From an uncultured Lactobacillus sp. (GTDB lineage Bacteria > Bacillota > Bacilli > Lactobacillales > Lactobacillaceae): DNA of 42,526 bases. The position numbers were made by a program, and so were the translations under genes. The notes under the pieces were generated by a model that saw nothing but the letters and a program-made list of their open reading frames with translations, was not told where the DNA came from and searched no databases. Location of the stretch: the NCBI GenBank assembly GCA_946477855.1, contig CAMKZU010000015.1, positions 1-42,526 of the forward strand, read 5' to 3'. Shown one piece after another: positions 1-7,791 of the stretch (position 1 is the first letter of the stretch; every line of letters begins with the position of its first letter).

Positions 1-493
1 GAACTTGAAGCCAAGAATGGCTATCCATAGTTAAAATTTCAGGTAGCGAAACAATTAAACTTGCAAACAACAATAAAGTTATGATCTGGCCAATCGGATT
101 CTTTACTTTGCCCCATGCCAGTTCTGCCATAGGAACTAGCATAATGAGTTCATACAACGTAAAGAGAATTAATAAAAAGATCACATTCTTATTATTAAAA
201 ACTTTGATAAATGCTGCTCCCAAACTGAGTAGTGCAAAAAAGCACAATAATATATTGACGGACTGAAAATAATGATTAAATTGAACTAACTTTCTTTCAG
301 GATGTTTTTCGCATAAAAGGGTTAGTTGCAATAGAACCAGTATGAATAAAACCGGCAGAACTACTACTGCTCCTAGTCTACTCTTGGTCAGGGGTTTGAT
401 TTTAAAAAATAGCACAAATGCCACAATGATCAGAATTTCTTGGACTATTATTTGTCCTAAATGCCAACACTTAATTGCTTCTTCAGAAAGCAT
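1..493 (-). CDS. Partial polytopic membrane protein, unrecognised (C-terminus beyond left edge)
   Basis: An open frame of 164 codons runs from an ATG (complement of 491-493) leftwards off the window. The start is supported by an AAGGAG box about 8 bases upstream that overlaps the stop codon of the preceding Nudix gene, so the two are probably translationally coupled. The visible part is almost all hydrophobic, with about five candidate membrane helices separated by short charged turns (KIKPLTKSR, CEKHPERK, FNNKN). There is no signal peptide and no recognisable catalytic motif in the part seen. It could be the membrane domain of a sensor kinase or a transporter, but nothing here decides this. 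Two short plus-strand frames opposite it are shadows. Confidence 0.6.
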   Translation of the reverse strand, partial: MLSEEAIKCWHLGQIIVQEILIIVAFVLFFKIKPLTKSRLGAVVVLPVLFILVLLQLTLLCEKHPERKLVQFNHYFQSVNILLCFFALLSLGAAFIKVFNNKNVIFLLILFTLYELIMLVPMAELAWGKVKNPIGQIITLLLFASLIVSLPEILTMDSHSWLQV

Positions 494-504
494 TTCGATA
501 CTCC

Positions 505-945
505 TTAAAATAATTCATCCCGTTTACCGTCCAAGATATGCTCATCAATATCTTCGTTAAAGTATACCAGCAAGTCGCGGTCAAAATTATATGCTAATTT
601 ATGTTGGAAAAGTTCTTCTTTAGTCATCCACGTCAATTTGCCTTCTCTTGAGGCTTTGACTGTGCCAATGAATTCAGTCGCTATATAAAAAAGAACAAGA
701 TAGCGGTGATCATTTTCATCATAAAATTGCTTAATGCCACATAGGCGAGGGTTTTTGATATCTAAATTTGTTTCTTCTTTAACTTCCCGCACCACTGAAT
801 CATAAAAAGATTCATGATCTTCAACATGGCCACCTGGAAACGTCAATCCGGGCCAGTATGGGTCATTACGATTCAAGACTAAGATATTGTCTTCTTTTTT
901 TATCATACACATATTCGTCAAAGTAACAGGTTCAGTTCTATCCAT
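505..945 (-). CDS. Nudix hydrolase (MutT/8-oxo-dGTP diphosphatase-like)
   Basis: This 146-residue protein carries a nearly complete Nudix box at residues 39-61 (GX5EX7 then REVKEETNL); the usual Gly near the end of the motif is Asn. The Glu residues that bind the metal are present. Enzymes of this family hydrolyse nucleoside diphosphate-X compounds. Small ones of this size with a PxxPGGHVE entry are often named 8-oxo-dGTP diphosphatases, but the substrate cannot be read from sequence. It is the first gene of a minus-strand pair with the membrane protein at 1-493. A TATAAT-like box on the minus strand (complement of 981-986) lies upstream, without a clear -35. Confidence 0.85.
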   Translation of the reverse strand: MDRTEPVTLTNMCMIKKEDNILVLNRNDPYWPGLTFPGGHVEDHESFYDSVVREVKEETNLDIKNPRLCGIKQFYDENDHRYLVLFYIATEFIGTVKASREGKLTWMTKEELFQHKLAYNFDRDLLVYFNEDIDEHILDGKRDELF

Positions 946-1092
946 TAAAACAATTCACTTTCATTTAATTCATATGTTCAATTATAAAATAGGAATTTAG
1001 AAAGAAAAAGAAAATTTAAAACTAAAAGCAAGAATTAAATATGTAATTAAGAGAAAAACTATATTGGCAATGTCTTTTTAAAAAATATAGAG

Positions 1093-1123
1093 TTGACTAA
1101 TTCTAATTTAAAGCCGTTATGCT
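1093..1123 (+). promoter_or_regulatory. Putative promoter of the trmK operon
   Basis: TTGACT at 1093-1098 and TATGCT at 1118-1123 are 19 bases apart, slightly long for a sigma-A promoter. The -10 box covers the first in-frame ATG of the trmK frame (1119), which argues that translation starts at the later ATG, 1155. Confidence 0.5.
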
Positions 1124-1154
1124 AAAATTCTATTATAAAGAAAGTAGGATAAAG

Positions 1155-1838
1155 ATGAATTTACGATTAAGTACTTTAGCACAAATGGTTGATCAAGGAG
1201 CCCGAATTGCTGACATCGGAACAGATCACGCTTATTTACCAATCCAATTAGTAAAAGAGGGTAAAGTTGATTATGCTATTGCCAGTGATGTAGCAGCTGG
1301 TCCCTTACAAAATGCGGAAAAAGATATCGTTGCGGCCGGCTTAAAAGACAAAATTGAAACCCGTCTGGGATCTGGTCTTGAAACAGTTAGCGCCAAAGAC
1401 AGAATTGATACAGTGGTAATTGCTGGTATGGGTGGTAAATTAATGACCAATATTTTAGATGAAGGCTGGTCAGAAAAATTTCATTTTGCGACTTTAATTT
1501 TGGAACCTAATGTAGGCGAACCTGGTGTGCGTGAATGGCTTTCAACACATAAGTATCAAATTATTAATGAAAAAATTATCGCTGAAGCCGGGCATATATA
1601 TGAGCTGATCAAGGCACAAAAGGTGGAAAGTACTGTCAGGTTAACTGACCGGCAAATATTTTTTGGCCCAGAAATTTTAAAAGAAAAAAATCAGGTTTTT
1701 TATCAAAAATGGCGTAATCAGCTTGTATATCATAAGAAATTACTGCTTAATTTAAATAAGGCTAAAGAAAAAGATTTTAACCATATTCACCAAATTGAGT
1801 CAGAAATAAAAATGATTGAGGAAGAAATAAATGACTAA
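1155..1838 (+). CDS. trmK: tRNA (adenine(22)-N(1))-methyltransferase TrmK
   Basis: The 227-residue protein begins MNLRLSTLAQMV, typical of TrmK, with an AGGAT ribosome site just upstream of 1155. An ATG 12 codons earlier falls inside the likely -10 box and is rejected. The Rossmann methyltransferase core is clear: motif I DIGTDHAYLP at residues 20-29, GMGG at 91-94 and the LILEPN motif at 114-119. TrmK methylates N1 of A22 in tRNA with S-adenosylmethionine. The C-terminal third (from about 165) is rich in Lys and Glu and looks like the coiled coil of the family. Its end overlaps the Nif3-like gene by 8 bases, the usual pairing of these genes in Firmicutes. Confidence 0.92.
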   Translation: MNLRLSTLAQMVDQGARIADIGTDHAYLPIQLVKEGKVDYAIASDVAAGPLQNAEKDIVAAGLKDKIETRLGSGLETVSAKDRIDTVVIAGMGGKLMTNILDEGWSEKFHFATLILEPNVGEPGVREWLSTHKYQIINEKIIAEAGHIYELIKAQKVESTVRLTDRQIFFGPEILKEKNQVFYQKWRNQLVYHKKLLLNLNKAKEKDFNHIHQIESEIKMIEEEIND

Positions 1839-2628
1839 AGTAGAAGATATAGTTGCCGTTTTACAGCATCATTTTCCAGAAGAAATAGCAAGTAAAGGCG
1901 ATCCAGTTGGCATCCAAATAGGCTCGATGCAGCAGAATGTCACTAAAATAATGACCACCTTAGATGTCAGACCACAAGTAGTAGATGAAGCAATTCAAAA
2001 AGGGGTTAATTTGATTATCAGCCATCATCCCCTGATGTTTCATCCTGCTCCAAACTTGGATTTTGCCAATCCCCAATATGCGATGTACGGCAAAATTATA
2101 GCTAATGGAATAACTGTCTATTCCATTCATACCAATTCAGACAAAGCTGAAGATGGCTCAAGTGACTGGCAAGCTGAAGAACTGGGATTAAAAGACATTG
2201 AGCCTTTTTGTCCAGATGATGATGGCATTGCTATAGGACGTAAGGGGAGGCTGACGCAGCCACTATCAGCTCAAGACTTTGCTTATTATGTCAAAGACAA
2301 GATGCAAGTAAAAATGGTAAGATTAATTACTGCTGATAATCAGCAGACTATATCTTCAGTTTGTTTTATCTGCGGTGATGGTGGCAAATATTGGCATCAA
2401 GCAGTAGAAGAGAATATTGATGCTTTTATTACTGGTGACGTTTATTACCATACAGGCCACGATATGATTTCTGCCGGTCTGACGGTAGTAGATCCGGGGC
2501 ACTACACTGAAAAGATTTTTAAAGAAAAAATTTATCAGAAATTGCTTAAATGGAACAAAGAACGTTCTTGGGATGTTGAAGTCGCAGAATCACAAGTTTC
2601 TACTAATCCATTTCAAGATTTATTTTAA
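1831..2628 (+). CDS. Nif3-like dinuclear metal-centre protein (DUF34/YqfO family)
   Basis: A 265-residue protein of the short Nif3/DUF34 form, without the inserted PII-like domain of the roughly 370-residue Bacillus YqfO. Metal-site signatures are visible: ISHHPLMFHP around His65-His66, SIHTNSDKA with His100 and Asp104, and a C-terminal block TGDVYYHTGHD followed by DPGHYTEK. The biochemical role of the family is unsettled; GTP cyclohydrolase I type 2 is a common but poorly supported name. It overlaps trmK by 8 bases, with a GAGGAAG ribosome site inside trmK, so the two are co-translated. Confidence 0.9.
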   Translation: MTKVEDIVAVLQHHFPEEIASKGDPVGIQIGSMQQNVTKIMTTLDVRPQVVDEAIQKGVNLIISHHPLMFHPAPNLDFANPQYAMYGKIIANGITVYSIHTNSDKAEDGSSDWQAEELGLKDIEPFCPDDDGIAIGRKGRLTQPLSAQDFAYYVKDKMQVKMVRLITADNQQTISSVCFICGDGGKYWHQAVEENIDAFITGDVYYHTGHDMISAGLTVVDPGHYTEKIFKEKIYQKLLKWNKERSWDVEVAESQVSTNPFQDLF

Positions 2629-2641
2629 TTAAGGAGAGACA

Positions 2642-3883
2642 ATGGAATATCCAAATTTATTACCAAGATTTTTAAAATATGTCAAAGTTAATTCACGCTC
2701 TGATGAGCATTCAGATCGTTTTCCTTCAACTAAGCGCCAAGAATTCTTTCAAAAAGAAGTAATTCTACCTGACTTAGAAAAATTAGGCTTATCTGATGTG
2801 CATTATAATCAAAAATCAGGGTGTGTTATTGCCGAAATTCCAGCTAATGTAGATTATGATGTACCTGTAATGGGACTTCTAGCACACTGTGATACCGCAG
2901 ACTTCAATGCGGAAAATGTCAAACCGCAAGTTCATGAAAATTATGACGGCAAATCTAAAATTCAATTAGGCGACTCTAATTTTTATCTGGATCCAGCCGA
3001 GTTTCCTAACTTAAAGAAATATGCGGGACAAACTATTATTACAGCTTCAGGAGACACACTTCTTGGCGGAGATGATAAGTGTGGAGTAGCAGAATTAGTT
3101 ACTGTAGCAGAATATCTGTTAAATCACCCTGAAATTAAACATGGTAAGATTCGCTTTGGCTTTACTCCTGATGAAGAGATTGGAATGGGCGCACAGCATT
3201 TTGATATCGAAGAATTTGGAGCTGATTTTGCTTTCACTGTCGATGGCGGGGCTCCAGGTAAGTTAGATTGGGGTACCTTTTCTGCAGCTACTTTCACGCT
3301 TGATATCCAAGGAGTAAATGTGCATCCTTCAGTTGCTAAAGATCAGATGATCAATGCTATCCAAGTTGGTATTAACTTCCAAAACCAACTTCCACAAAAC
3401 GAAGTTCCTGAAAAAACGGCAGGAAGGGAAGGCTTTTACCATCTGACCAACTTTACTGGTACAGTAGACAACGCGCAAATGGAATACATCGTGCGCGACT
3501 TTGAAAGAGATGGTCTGGAGGATCGTAAAAATAAAGTTAAGGCTATTGTTAATCAAATGAACAAGGACTTTGGTACTGAGAGAATTAAGCTTAACATGAG
3601 AGATCAATATTACAATATGGCTGATATTCTTAAAGACCACATGGAAATTGTTAATTTGGCGAGAAAAGCTTATAAAGCTGAAGGTTTAACCATCAATGAA
3701 GACCCCGTAAGGGGAGGAACAGATGGGTCACTTTTAACTTATAGAGGTTTACCTTGCCCGGATCTTTTTTCTGGTCAAGAAAACATGCACGGCAGGTTTG
3801 AATATACTGTTCTGGAGTCCATGGCAAAAGCAGTAGACGTCATGATTAAAATGATAGAGTTGAATGCAAATAGCAACAAATAG
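2642..3883 (+). CDS. pepT: Peptidase T (tripeptide aminopeptidase), M20 family
   Basis: The 413-residue length matches PepT. Metal and catalytic residues of M20 peptidases are visible: AHCDT (His82, catalytic Asp84), GGDDKCGVAE (bridging Asp144), PDEEIGMG (Glu178/Glu179), FTVDGG (Asp201) and the C-terminal QENMHGRFEY His. It is a cytoplasmic dizinc enzyme that removes the N-terminal residue of tripeptides, part of the peptide use of lactic acid bacteria. An AAGGAGAG ribosome site lies 6 bases before the ATG. It follows the Nif3-like gene by 13 bases and probably shares its transcript, which would end at the hairpin at 4014-4060. Confidence 0.95.
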   Translation: MEYPNLLPRFLKYVKVNSRSDEHSDRFPSTKRQEFFQKEVILPDLEKLGLSDVHYNQKSGCVIAEIPANVDYDVPVMGLLAHCDTADFNAENVKPQVHENYDGKSKIQLGDSNFYLDPAEFPNLKKYAGQTIITASGDTLLGGDDKCGVAELVTVAEYLLNHPEIKHGKIRFGFTPDEEIGMGAQHFDIEEFGADFAFTVDGGAPGKLDWGTFSAATFTLDIQGVNVHPSVAKDQMINAIQVGINFQNQLPQNEVPEKTAGREGFYHLTNFTGTVDNAQMEYIVRDFERDGLEDRKNKVKAIVNQMNKDFGTERIKLNMRDQYYNMADILKDHMEIVNLARKAYKAEGLTINEDPVRGGTDGSLLTYRGLPCPDLFSGQENMHGRFEYTVLESMAKAVDVMIKMIELNANSNK

Positions 3884-4013
3884 TGAAACAAAAACGACTG
3901 TTTTTAATACTTCTTATTAAAATAATTAAAAGCTTAAATCTTGTTCTGATGGAGAAAATTTAACTTCTCAAAAGTTAGCAAAATTATGCACAATTAATAG
4001 AAATTTAAATTTA

Positions 4014-4060
4014 GGTACATAGGATCATTATCAAAAATGGTTTTATGTGCCTTTTTTCTT
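4014..4060 (+). terminator. Rho-independent terminator after pepT
   Basis: The intergenic stretch 3884-4213 holds a stem in which GGTACATA pairs with TATGTGCC (one G-U), extended inwards by further wobble pairs, and followed by a T-rich tract CTTTTTTCTTTTT. It lies 130 bases after the pepT stop, which is rather far. The preceding 130 bases (3884-4013) show no gene, only AT-rich sequence. Confidence 0.65.
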
Positions 4061-4127
4061 TTTAAAATTTTATATTGATAATTTGTGGAACACTTAAATT
4101 TTTCTAAGACAAAAGGCAAAAGACTCC

Positions 4128-4156
4128 TTGCAAAAGTTGATTATTTATTTTATTAT
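4128..4156 (+). promoter_or_regulatory. Putative promoter of the first ABC exporter operon
   Basis: TTGCAA at 4128-4133 and TATTAT at 4151-4156 are 17 bases apart. The AGTGTATTA operator-like site starts 3 bases downstream, where a bound repressor would cover the transcription start. Confidence 0.45.
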
Positions 4157-4159
4157 ACT

Positions 4160-4183
4160 AGTGTATTAGACAAATAGTTCACT
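4160..4183 (+). promoter_or_regulatory. Candidate GntR (YtrA-type) operator, site 1
   Basis: AGTGTATTA, six bases, then TAGTTCACT; the two halves are an imperfect inverted repeat (7 of 9 positions). The left half is identical to the left halves of the sites in front of both GntR genes (6686 and 10483), and the 9-6-9 spacing is the same. This suggests that this operon, which has no regulator of its own, is controlled by one or both GntR proteins downstream. Confidence 0.55.
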
Positions 4184-4213
4184 ATTATAATATAAGAGAA
4201 AGGATTAGTGATC

Positions 4214-5101
4214 ATGCGAAGTTCTATTGCACTACACGTTGATGATGTTTGCACTTATGTGGGGAAGACAGTGCTAGTTAATAATGCTACTTTTGATGTT
4301 AAAGCTGGTGAAATAATAGGTCTAATAGGCCCAAATGGAGCTGGAAAAACAACTATTATGAAAACCATTTTAGGGTTAATGAAATTTAAAGGAAAAATAG
4401 AGGTCAATGGCAAAAATGTGTCCGAAAATGACCATCATGCTTTAACAAGGGTTGGAGCATTAATTGAACATCCAGCAATTTACCCATTTCTTACTGGTAT
4501 GCAAAATTTGACCCTTTATGCTCATGATCAAAAAGATATGGCAAATTTGATTTCTGAATTACAAATGGATTCATATATTAATAATAAGGCTAAAGGATAT
4601 TCACTAGGGATGAAGCAAAAATTAGGCATAGCAATCGCCTTATTAAATCAGCCCCAAGTTGTAATTCTTGATGAACCAATGAACGGACTTGACATTGAAT
4701 CAACGATTCGAGTAAGAAAATTAATCAAAAGATATTCTGATCAAGGAACAGCTTTTTTAATTTCAAGTCATATTTTAAGTGAATTACAAAAAGTAATGAC
4801 GAGAGTTGTCTTAATCTCTGGGGGACAAATCATATTGAATAAAGAAGTTGCAGAATTTGAAAAAATTAGTCACCAAAAATACCATTTGACTACTGAAAAT
4901 AATAAACTTGCAAAAAAGATTTTTGCTGCTTACCAGATCACATTTACAGAAAATGAAAATTATTTGATAGTAAGTCAAAACGACATATACAAAATAGAAG
5001 ATCTGCTATTTAACGAAGGTGTTCATTTAAAAGAAATTTTGCCGCTTGAAGCCAACCTTGAACGAATTGTAGTTGATGTCTTGGAAAAGAAAAGGGGCTA
5101 G
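4214..5101 (+). CDS. ABC transporter ATP-binding protein, bacitracin/lantibiotic-export type
   Basis: A 295-residue ABC ATPase. Walker A GPNGAGKTT is at residues 39-47, the signature YSLGMKQKL at 129-137, Walker B VVILDEP at 149-155 and the H-loop His at 186. The segment ALIEHPAIYPFLTG after the Q-loop region is typical of BcrA/LanF-like ATPases. A C-terminal extension of about 80 residues follows the nucleotide-binding domain. The ATG at 4214 is preferred over a GTG at 4208 because the AAAGGA box (ending 4204) is only 3 bases from the GTG but 9 from the ATG. Two ABC-2-like permeases follow, so it probably powers export or sensing of a membrane-active compound; no bacteriocin gene is nearby. 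Confidence 0.85.
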   Translation: MRSSIALHVDDVCTYVGKTVLVNNATFDVKAGEIIGLIGPNGAGKTTIMKTILGLMKFKGKIEVNGKNVSENDHHALTRVGALIEHPAIYPFLTGMQNLTLYAHDQKDMANLISELQMDSYINNKAKGYSLGMKQKLGIAIALLNQPQVVILDEPMNGLDIESTIRVRKLIKRYSDQGTAFLISSHILSELQKVMTRVVLISGGQIILNKEVAEFEKISHQKYHLTTENNKLAKKIFAAYQITFTENENYLIVSQNDIYKIEDLLFNEGVHLKEILPLEANLERIVVDVLEKKRG

Positions 5102-5106
5102 ACAGA

Positions 5107-5862
5107 ATGCTTATAAGCTTTAAACAGGAAATCTATAAATTCAGGCATGAAAACATTGCTCTGTATGGTCTGATTATTCTCATTGTAACAATGATTTACA
5201 ACTTTTTTACTAATCCTATTACAAGCCAATCCCTTAGCTACGGATTTGGTGCAATTGAGTGGATTCCTTTAATAGTTATTACCGTAGCATCTGCAATTTT
5301 TTCAATGGAATACAAGAATAACACGATTATCATGCTGGAGTATAAGACTTCAAGCAAGTTTCAAATTTACTTTTCCAAGTTTTTGGTTGTCTTAGTCTAT
5401 AGTTTTCTCCTAACAGTGATTGCATTTTTACTTAACTTGATTTTAAGCATGTTCTTTAATAATGTCAGATATGATTGGTTAGTTAACAAAAATGGTAATA
5501 ATCTTTTAAATGATCTGGTAACTAACCTGGCAGGAGCATTAATTTATTCTTTTTTTAGCATTGGCTTATCTTTTATGCTCATTATGCTGGTTAAAAATAA
5601 TGCTGTAGTAGTTTGTTTTGGAATTGTACTAGCATTTTTTGGTGCCAGCTTTTCCAAAGGATTAATGCAAACCTTTCCCCATTTTATAAGTACTATTAAA
5701 TGGAACTTTTTAAATATGATTTTTATTTCCCAGCAACTATCAAATTCAAGCCTTAGCTTAAAATCGAATTTATCAAGTCTTGAACTAATTATAGCCAATA
5801 TCGTTTACGGCATAGTTTTTATGGTTCTAGGATATTATCTATTCAAACATCGACGAGTATAA
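5107..5862 (+). CDS. ABC-2 type permease, lantibiotic-immunity-like (first of pair)
   Basis: A 251-residue protein with about six predicted membrane helices. After the second helix it has FSMEYKNNTI and YKTSSKFQIYFSKF, a motif also found in the next gene (FSMEFQNNTI, YKSSNKIYVYLSKY) and typical of LanE/LanG and BcrB-like permeases. The gene starts 5 bases after the ATPase stop. It most likely forms a heterodimeric channel with the product of 5881-6645 and the ATPase of 4214-5101. The substrate cannot be named. Confidence 0.8.
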   Translation: MLISFKQEIYKFRHENIALYGLIILIVTMIYNFFTNPITSQSLSYGFGAIEWIPLIVITVASAIFSMEYKNNTIIMLEYKTSSKFQIYFSKFLVVLVYSFLLTVIAFLLNLILSMFFNNVRYDWLVNKNGNNLLNDLVTNLAGALIYSFFSIGLSFMLIMLVKNNAVVVCFGIVLAFFGASFSKGLMQTFPHFISTIKWNFLNMIFISQQLSNSSLSLKSNLSSLELIIANIVYGIVFMVLGYYLFKHRRV

Positions 5863-5880
5863 AGAGAGGAGATCACTAAA

Positions 5881-6645
5881 ATGATTTATAGTATTAAGCA
5901 GGAATTATATAAATTAGTGCACCGCAAAATTACCTGGATTGCAGCTATTATATTATTTTTTCTAATGCTTATTACCGGTTTCGCTTTAGCAGATGAAAGT
6001 AAAAAGCTAATTTTAACATTAACTTTTGATTCATCTGATTTCATAATGTTTATCCTAGTGATAGTAGGTGCCACCTGTTTTTCAATGGAATTTCAAAACA
6101 ATACGATTTTGACACTTTTATATAAATCTTCTAATAAAATATATGTTTACTTATCAAAGTATATTGTTTTGTTTCTATACGATATTTTTCTGCATCTGCT
6201 AGTTCTTTTTTATACAATTTGTTTGCGTTATACCATATTTAATTACCAAGTTAACTGGTCAGCGTCATATCTATATCATCAGCCAGTATGGCTAAACATG
6301 ATAACTGCTTCTCTAATAGATTTAGTTACTACAATGTTAATTATTGCCACTGTTTTTTTACTTTCGTGTCTAATTAATAGTAGTGCAATTGTAATTACAG
6401 CAAGCCTTCTAGTGACATTCATGGGTCAAAGTATTTCTTCCGACTTAATGAACGGGGGCAAACTGGTAAACATTATGAAATGGAACCCTTTTAATATGGT
6501 GGACTTAACCCGGCAATATGGTAATTATGGCATGTATGTTTTAACTACCCACCTTAACAACCAAGAACTTTTAGTAGGTAGTCTAATCTATATCTTTATT
6601 TTTATAATTGCTGGCTATTTTATTTTTCGCAGAAAAAGATTTTAA
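5881..6645 (+). CDS. ABC-2 type permease, lantibiotic-immunity-like (second of pair)
   Basis: A 254-residue paralogue of the preceding permease, with the same six-helix arrangement and the same block after helix 2 (FSMEFQNNTILTLLYKSSNK). Both proteins also share a start like MxxSxKQExYKxxH and a C-terminal GYxxFxxRR. An AGAGAGGAG ribosome site precedes the ATG. It is the last gene of the first exporter operon; the 76 bases after it carry the promoter and operator of the next module, with no clear terminator. Confidence 0.8.
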   Translation: MIYSIKQELYKLVHRKITWIAAIILFFLMLITGFALADESKKLILTLTFDSSDFIMFILVIVGATCFSMEFQNNTILTLLYKSSNKIYVYLSKYIVLFLYDIFLHLLVLFYTICLRYTIFNYQVNWSASYLYHQPVWLNMITASLIDLVTTMLIIATVFLLSCLINSSAIVITASLLVTFMGQSISSDLMNGGKLVNIMKWNPFNMVDLTRQYGNYGMYVLTTHLNNQELLVGSLIYIFIFIIAGYFIFRRKRF

Positions 6646-6653
6646 GTAAGTAA

Positions 6654-6682
6654 TTGCATAACTTTTAAGTTTATTGTAATAT
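6654..6682 (+). promoter_or_regulatory. Putative promoter of the first GntR-ABC module
   Basis: TTGCAT at 6654-6659 and TAATAT at 6677-6682 are 17 bases apart. The operator-like repeat begins 3 bases later. Confidence 0.5.
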
Positions 6683-6685
6683 TAT

Positions 6686-6709
6686 AGTGTATTATAAATG
6701 TAATACAGT
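6686..6709 (+). promoter_or_regulatory. Candidate GntR operator, site 2 (best inverted repeat)
   Basis: AGTGTATTA, TAAATG, TAATACAGT: the halves match as an inverted repeat at 8 of 9 positions, including a perfect GTATTA/TAATAC core at 6689-6706. It lies between the -10 box and the GntR start codon at 6722, the expected place for autorepression by a YtrA-like protein. Confidence 0.65.
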
Positions 6710-6721
6710 TAGAAGAGAATT

Positions 6722-7075
6722 ATGAATTTTAAAGACAGTTTGCCTATATATATACAAATAAAAGAATATCTATGTCGCCAAATAATCACCGGCAAGCTTG
6801 AGCCAAATCAGATGATACCTTCTGTACGTAATTTAGCAACGCAGTTAACAGTGAATGTTAATACTATTCAAAAAGCGCTTAGACAAATGATTAATTCCGG
6901 TCTTCTGGTTACTAAAAGGGGAGAGGGTAATTATGTTACTAGCGATAAAAAATTATTGGAAAAAATCAAAAGAGACATGATCGTTGCTGAACAACGTAAG
7001 TTTGTTCAGAACATGAAAAGCATAGGAATCACGCCAAAACAAACTCATCTTATTTTGGCTAATCATTTAAAGTAG
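6722..7075 (+). CDS. GntR-family repressor, YtrA subfamily (first copy)
   Basis: A 117-residue protein with an N-terminal winged helix-turn-helix at about residues 8-73 (PIYIQIKEYL, PSVRNLATQLTVNVNT, GLLVTKRGEGNYV) and only about 45 residues after it. This short build is that of the YtrA subfamily, whose members usually repress an adjacent ABC transporter operon and respond to cell-wall stress. An ATPase gene follows after 11 bases and the operator-like repeat at 6686-6709 lies just upstream, so autoregulation of the whole module is likely. The second copy at 10524 is closely similar. Confidence 0.88.
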   Translation: MNFKDSLPIYIQIKEYLCRQIITGKLEPNQMIPSVRNLATQLTVNVNTIQKALRQMINSGLLVTKRGEGNYVTSDKKLLEKIKRDMIVAEQRKFVQNMKSIGITPKQTHLILANHLK

Positions 7076-7086
7076 GGAGTAAAAAA

Positions 7087-7791
7087 ATGGATAATCTTTT
7101 AGAAATTAGAGATTTAACTTACAAGAAAAATCTGAAGACAATTTTAAATAATATCAACTTAAATTTACAACCGGGGAAAATAGTAGCACTTTTAGGCGAA
7201 AACGGTGCTGGTAAAACGACCTTAATGAGGGTAATTAGTGGGATGGCTAAAAACTATCGTGGAACCGTTAAACTTTCTGGTGAAAGTAAAGAGGCTCAAC
7301 GAAAAGCCCGACTATCATTCACTGATAGTCTGACGGGCTTTAACAACTCAACAAAAATCAAAGATATTGTTAAATTTTATGAAATCATTTATCAAGATTT
7401 TGATGGCAAACAATTTGAGCAACTTCGTCAGTTTATGAAATTAGATTCTGAAATGCGATTATCTGAGATGTCAAAAGGAATGCGAGAAAAATTAATTATT
7501 GCACTTGCATTTTCGCGCAAAGTTGACCTTTACCTATTGGATGAACCCTTTTCTGGTATAGATGCTATGGCTCGTAAAAAAATTATTAACTCAATCATTT
7601 TATGGAAACCAGAAAAATCAACAATTCTCGTTTCAGATCACTTTGTGAATGAGATCGCTAGTATGCTGGACGAAATAGTCATTATCAAGGACAAAACCAT
7701 TTATGCTCATAAATCAACTGAAGAGATACGAGAACATCATAAGAGTGTTGAAGACTACTATGAAGGCTTATACAATGCGGAGGATGAATAA
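7087..7791 (+). CDS. ABC transporter ATP-binding protein, YtrB-like (first copy)
   Basis: A compact 234-residue ABC ATPase. Walker A GENGAGKTT is at residues 37-45, signature MSKGMREKL at 128-136, Walker B LYLLDEP at 148-154 and H-loop His185. The usual Q-loop stretch reads LSFTDSLTGF, without an obvious Gln. The gene lies between its GntR regulator and three permease genes, and its stop overlaps the first permease start by one base (TAATG). By eye it is about 70 percent identical to the ATPase at 10889. It probably energises some or all of the paralogous permeases downstream. Confidence 0.88.
   Translation: MDNLLEIRDLTYKKNLKTILNNINLNLQPGKIVALLGENGAGKTTLMRVISGMAKNYRGTVKLSGESKEAQRKARLSFTDSLTGFNNSTKIKDIVKFYEIIYQDFDGKQFEQLRQFMKLDSEMRLSEMSKGMREKLIIALAFSRKVDLYLLDEPFSGIDAMARKKIINSIILWKPEKSTILVSDHFVNEIASMLDEIVIIKDKTIYAHKSTEEIREHHKSVEDYYEGLYNAEDE

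Noticed and set aside
81-560. Two short plus-strand open frames (81-266 and 342-560)
   Set aside because: They lie opposite a continuous minus-strand membrane-protein frame with a good ribosome site; the plus frames have no ribosome site and no family likeness.
4208-4213. GTG start for the first ABC ATPase
   Set aside because: The AAAGGA box is only 3 bases from it; the ATG at 4214 has normal spacing.
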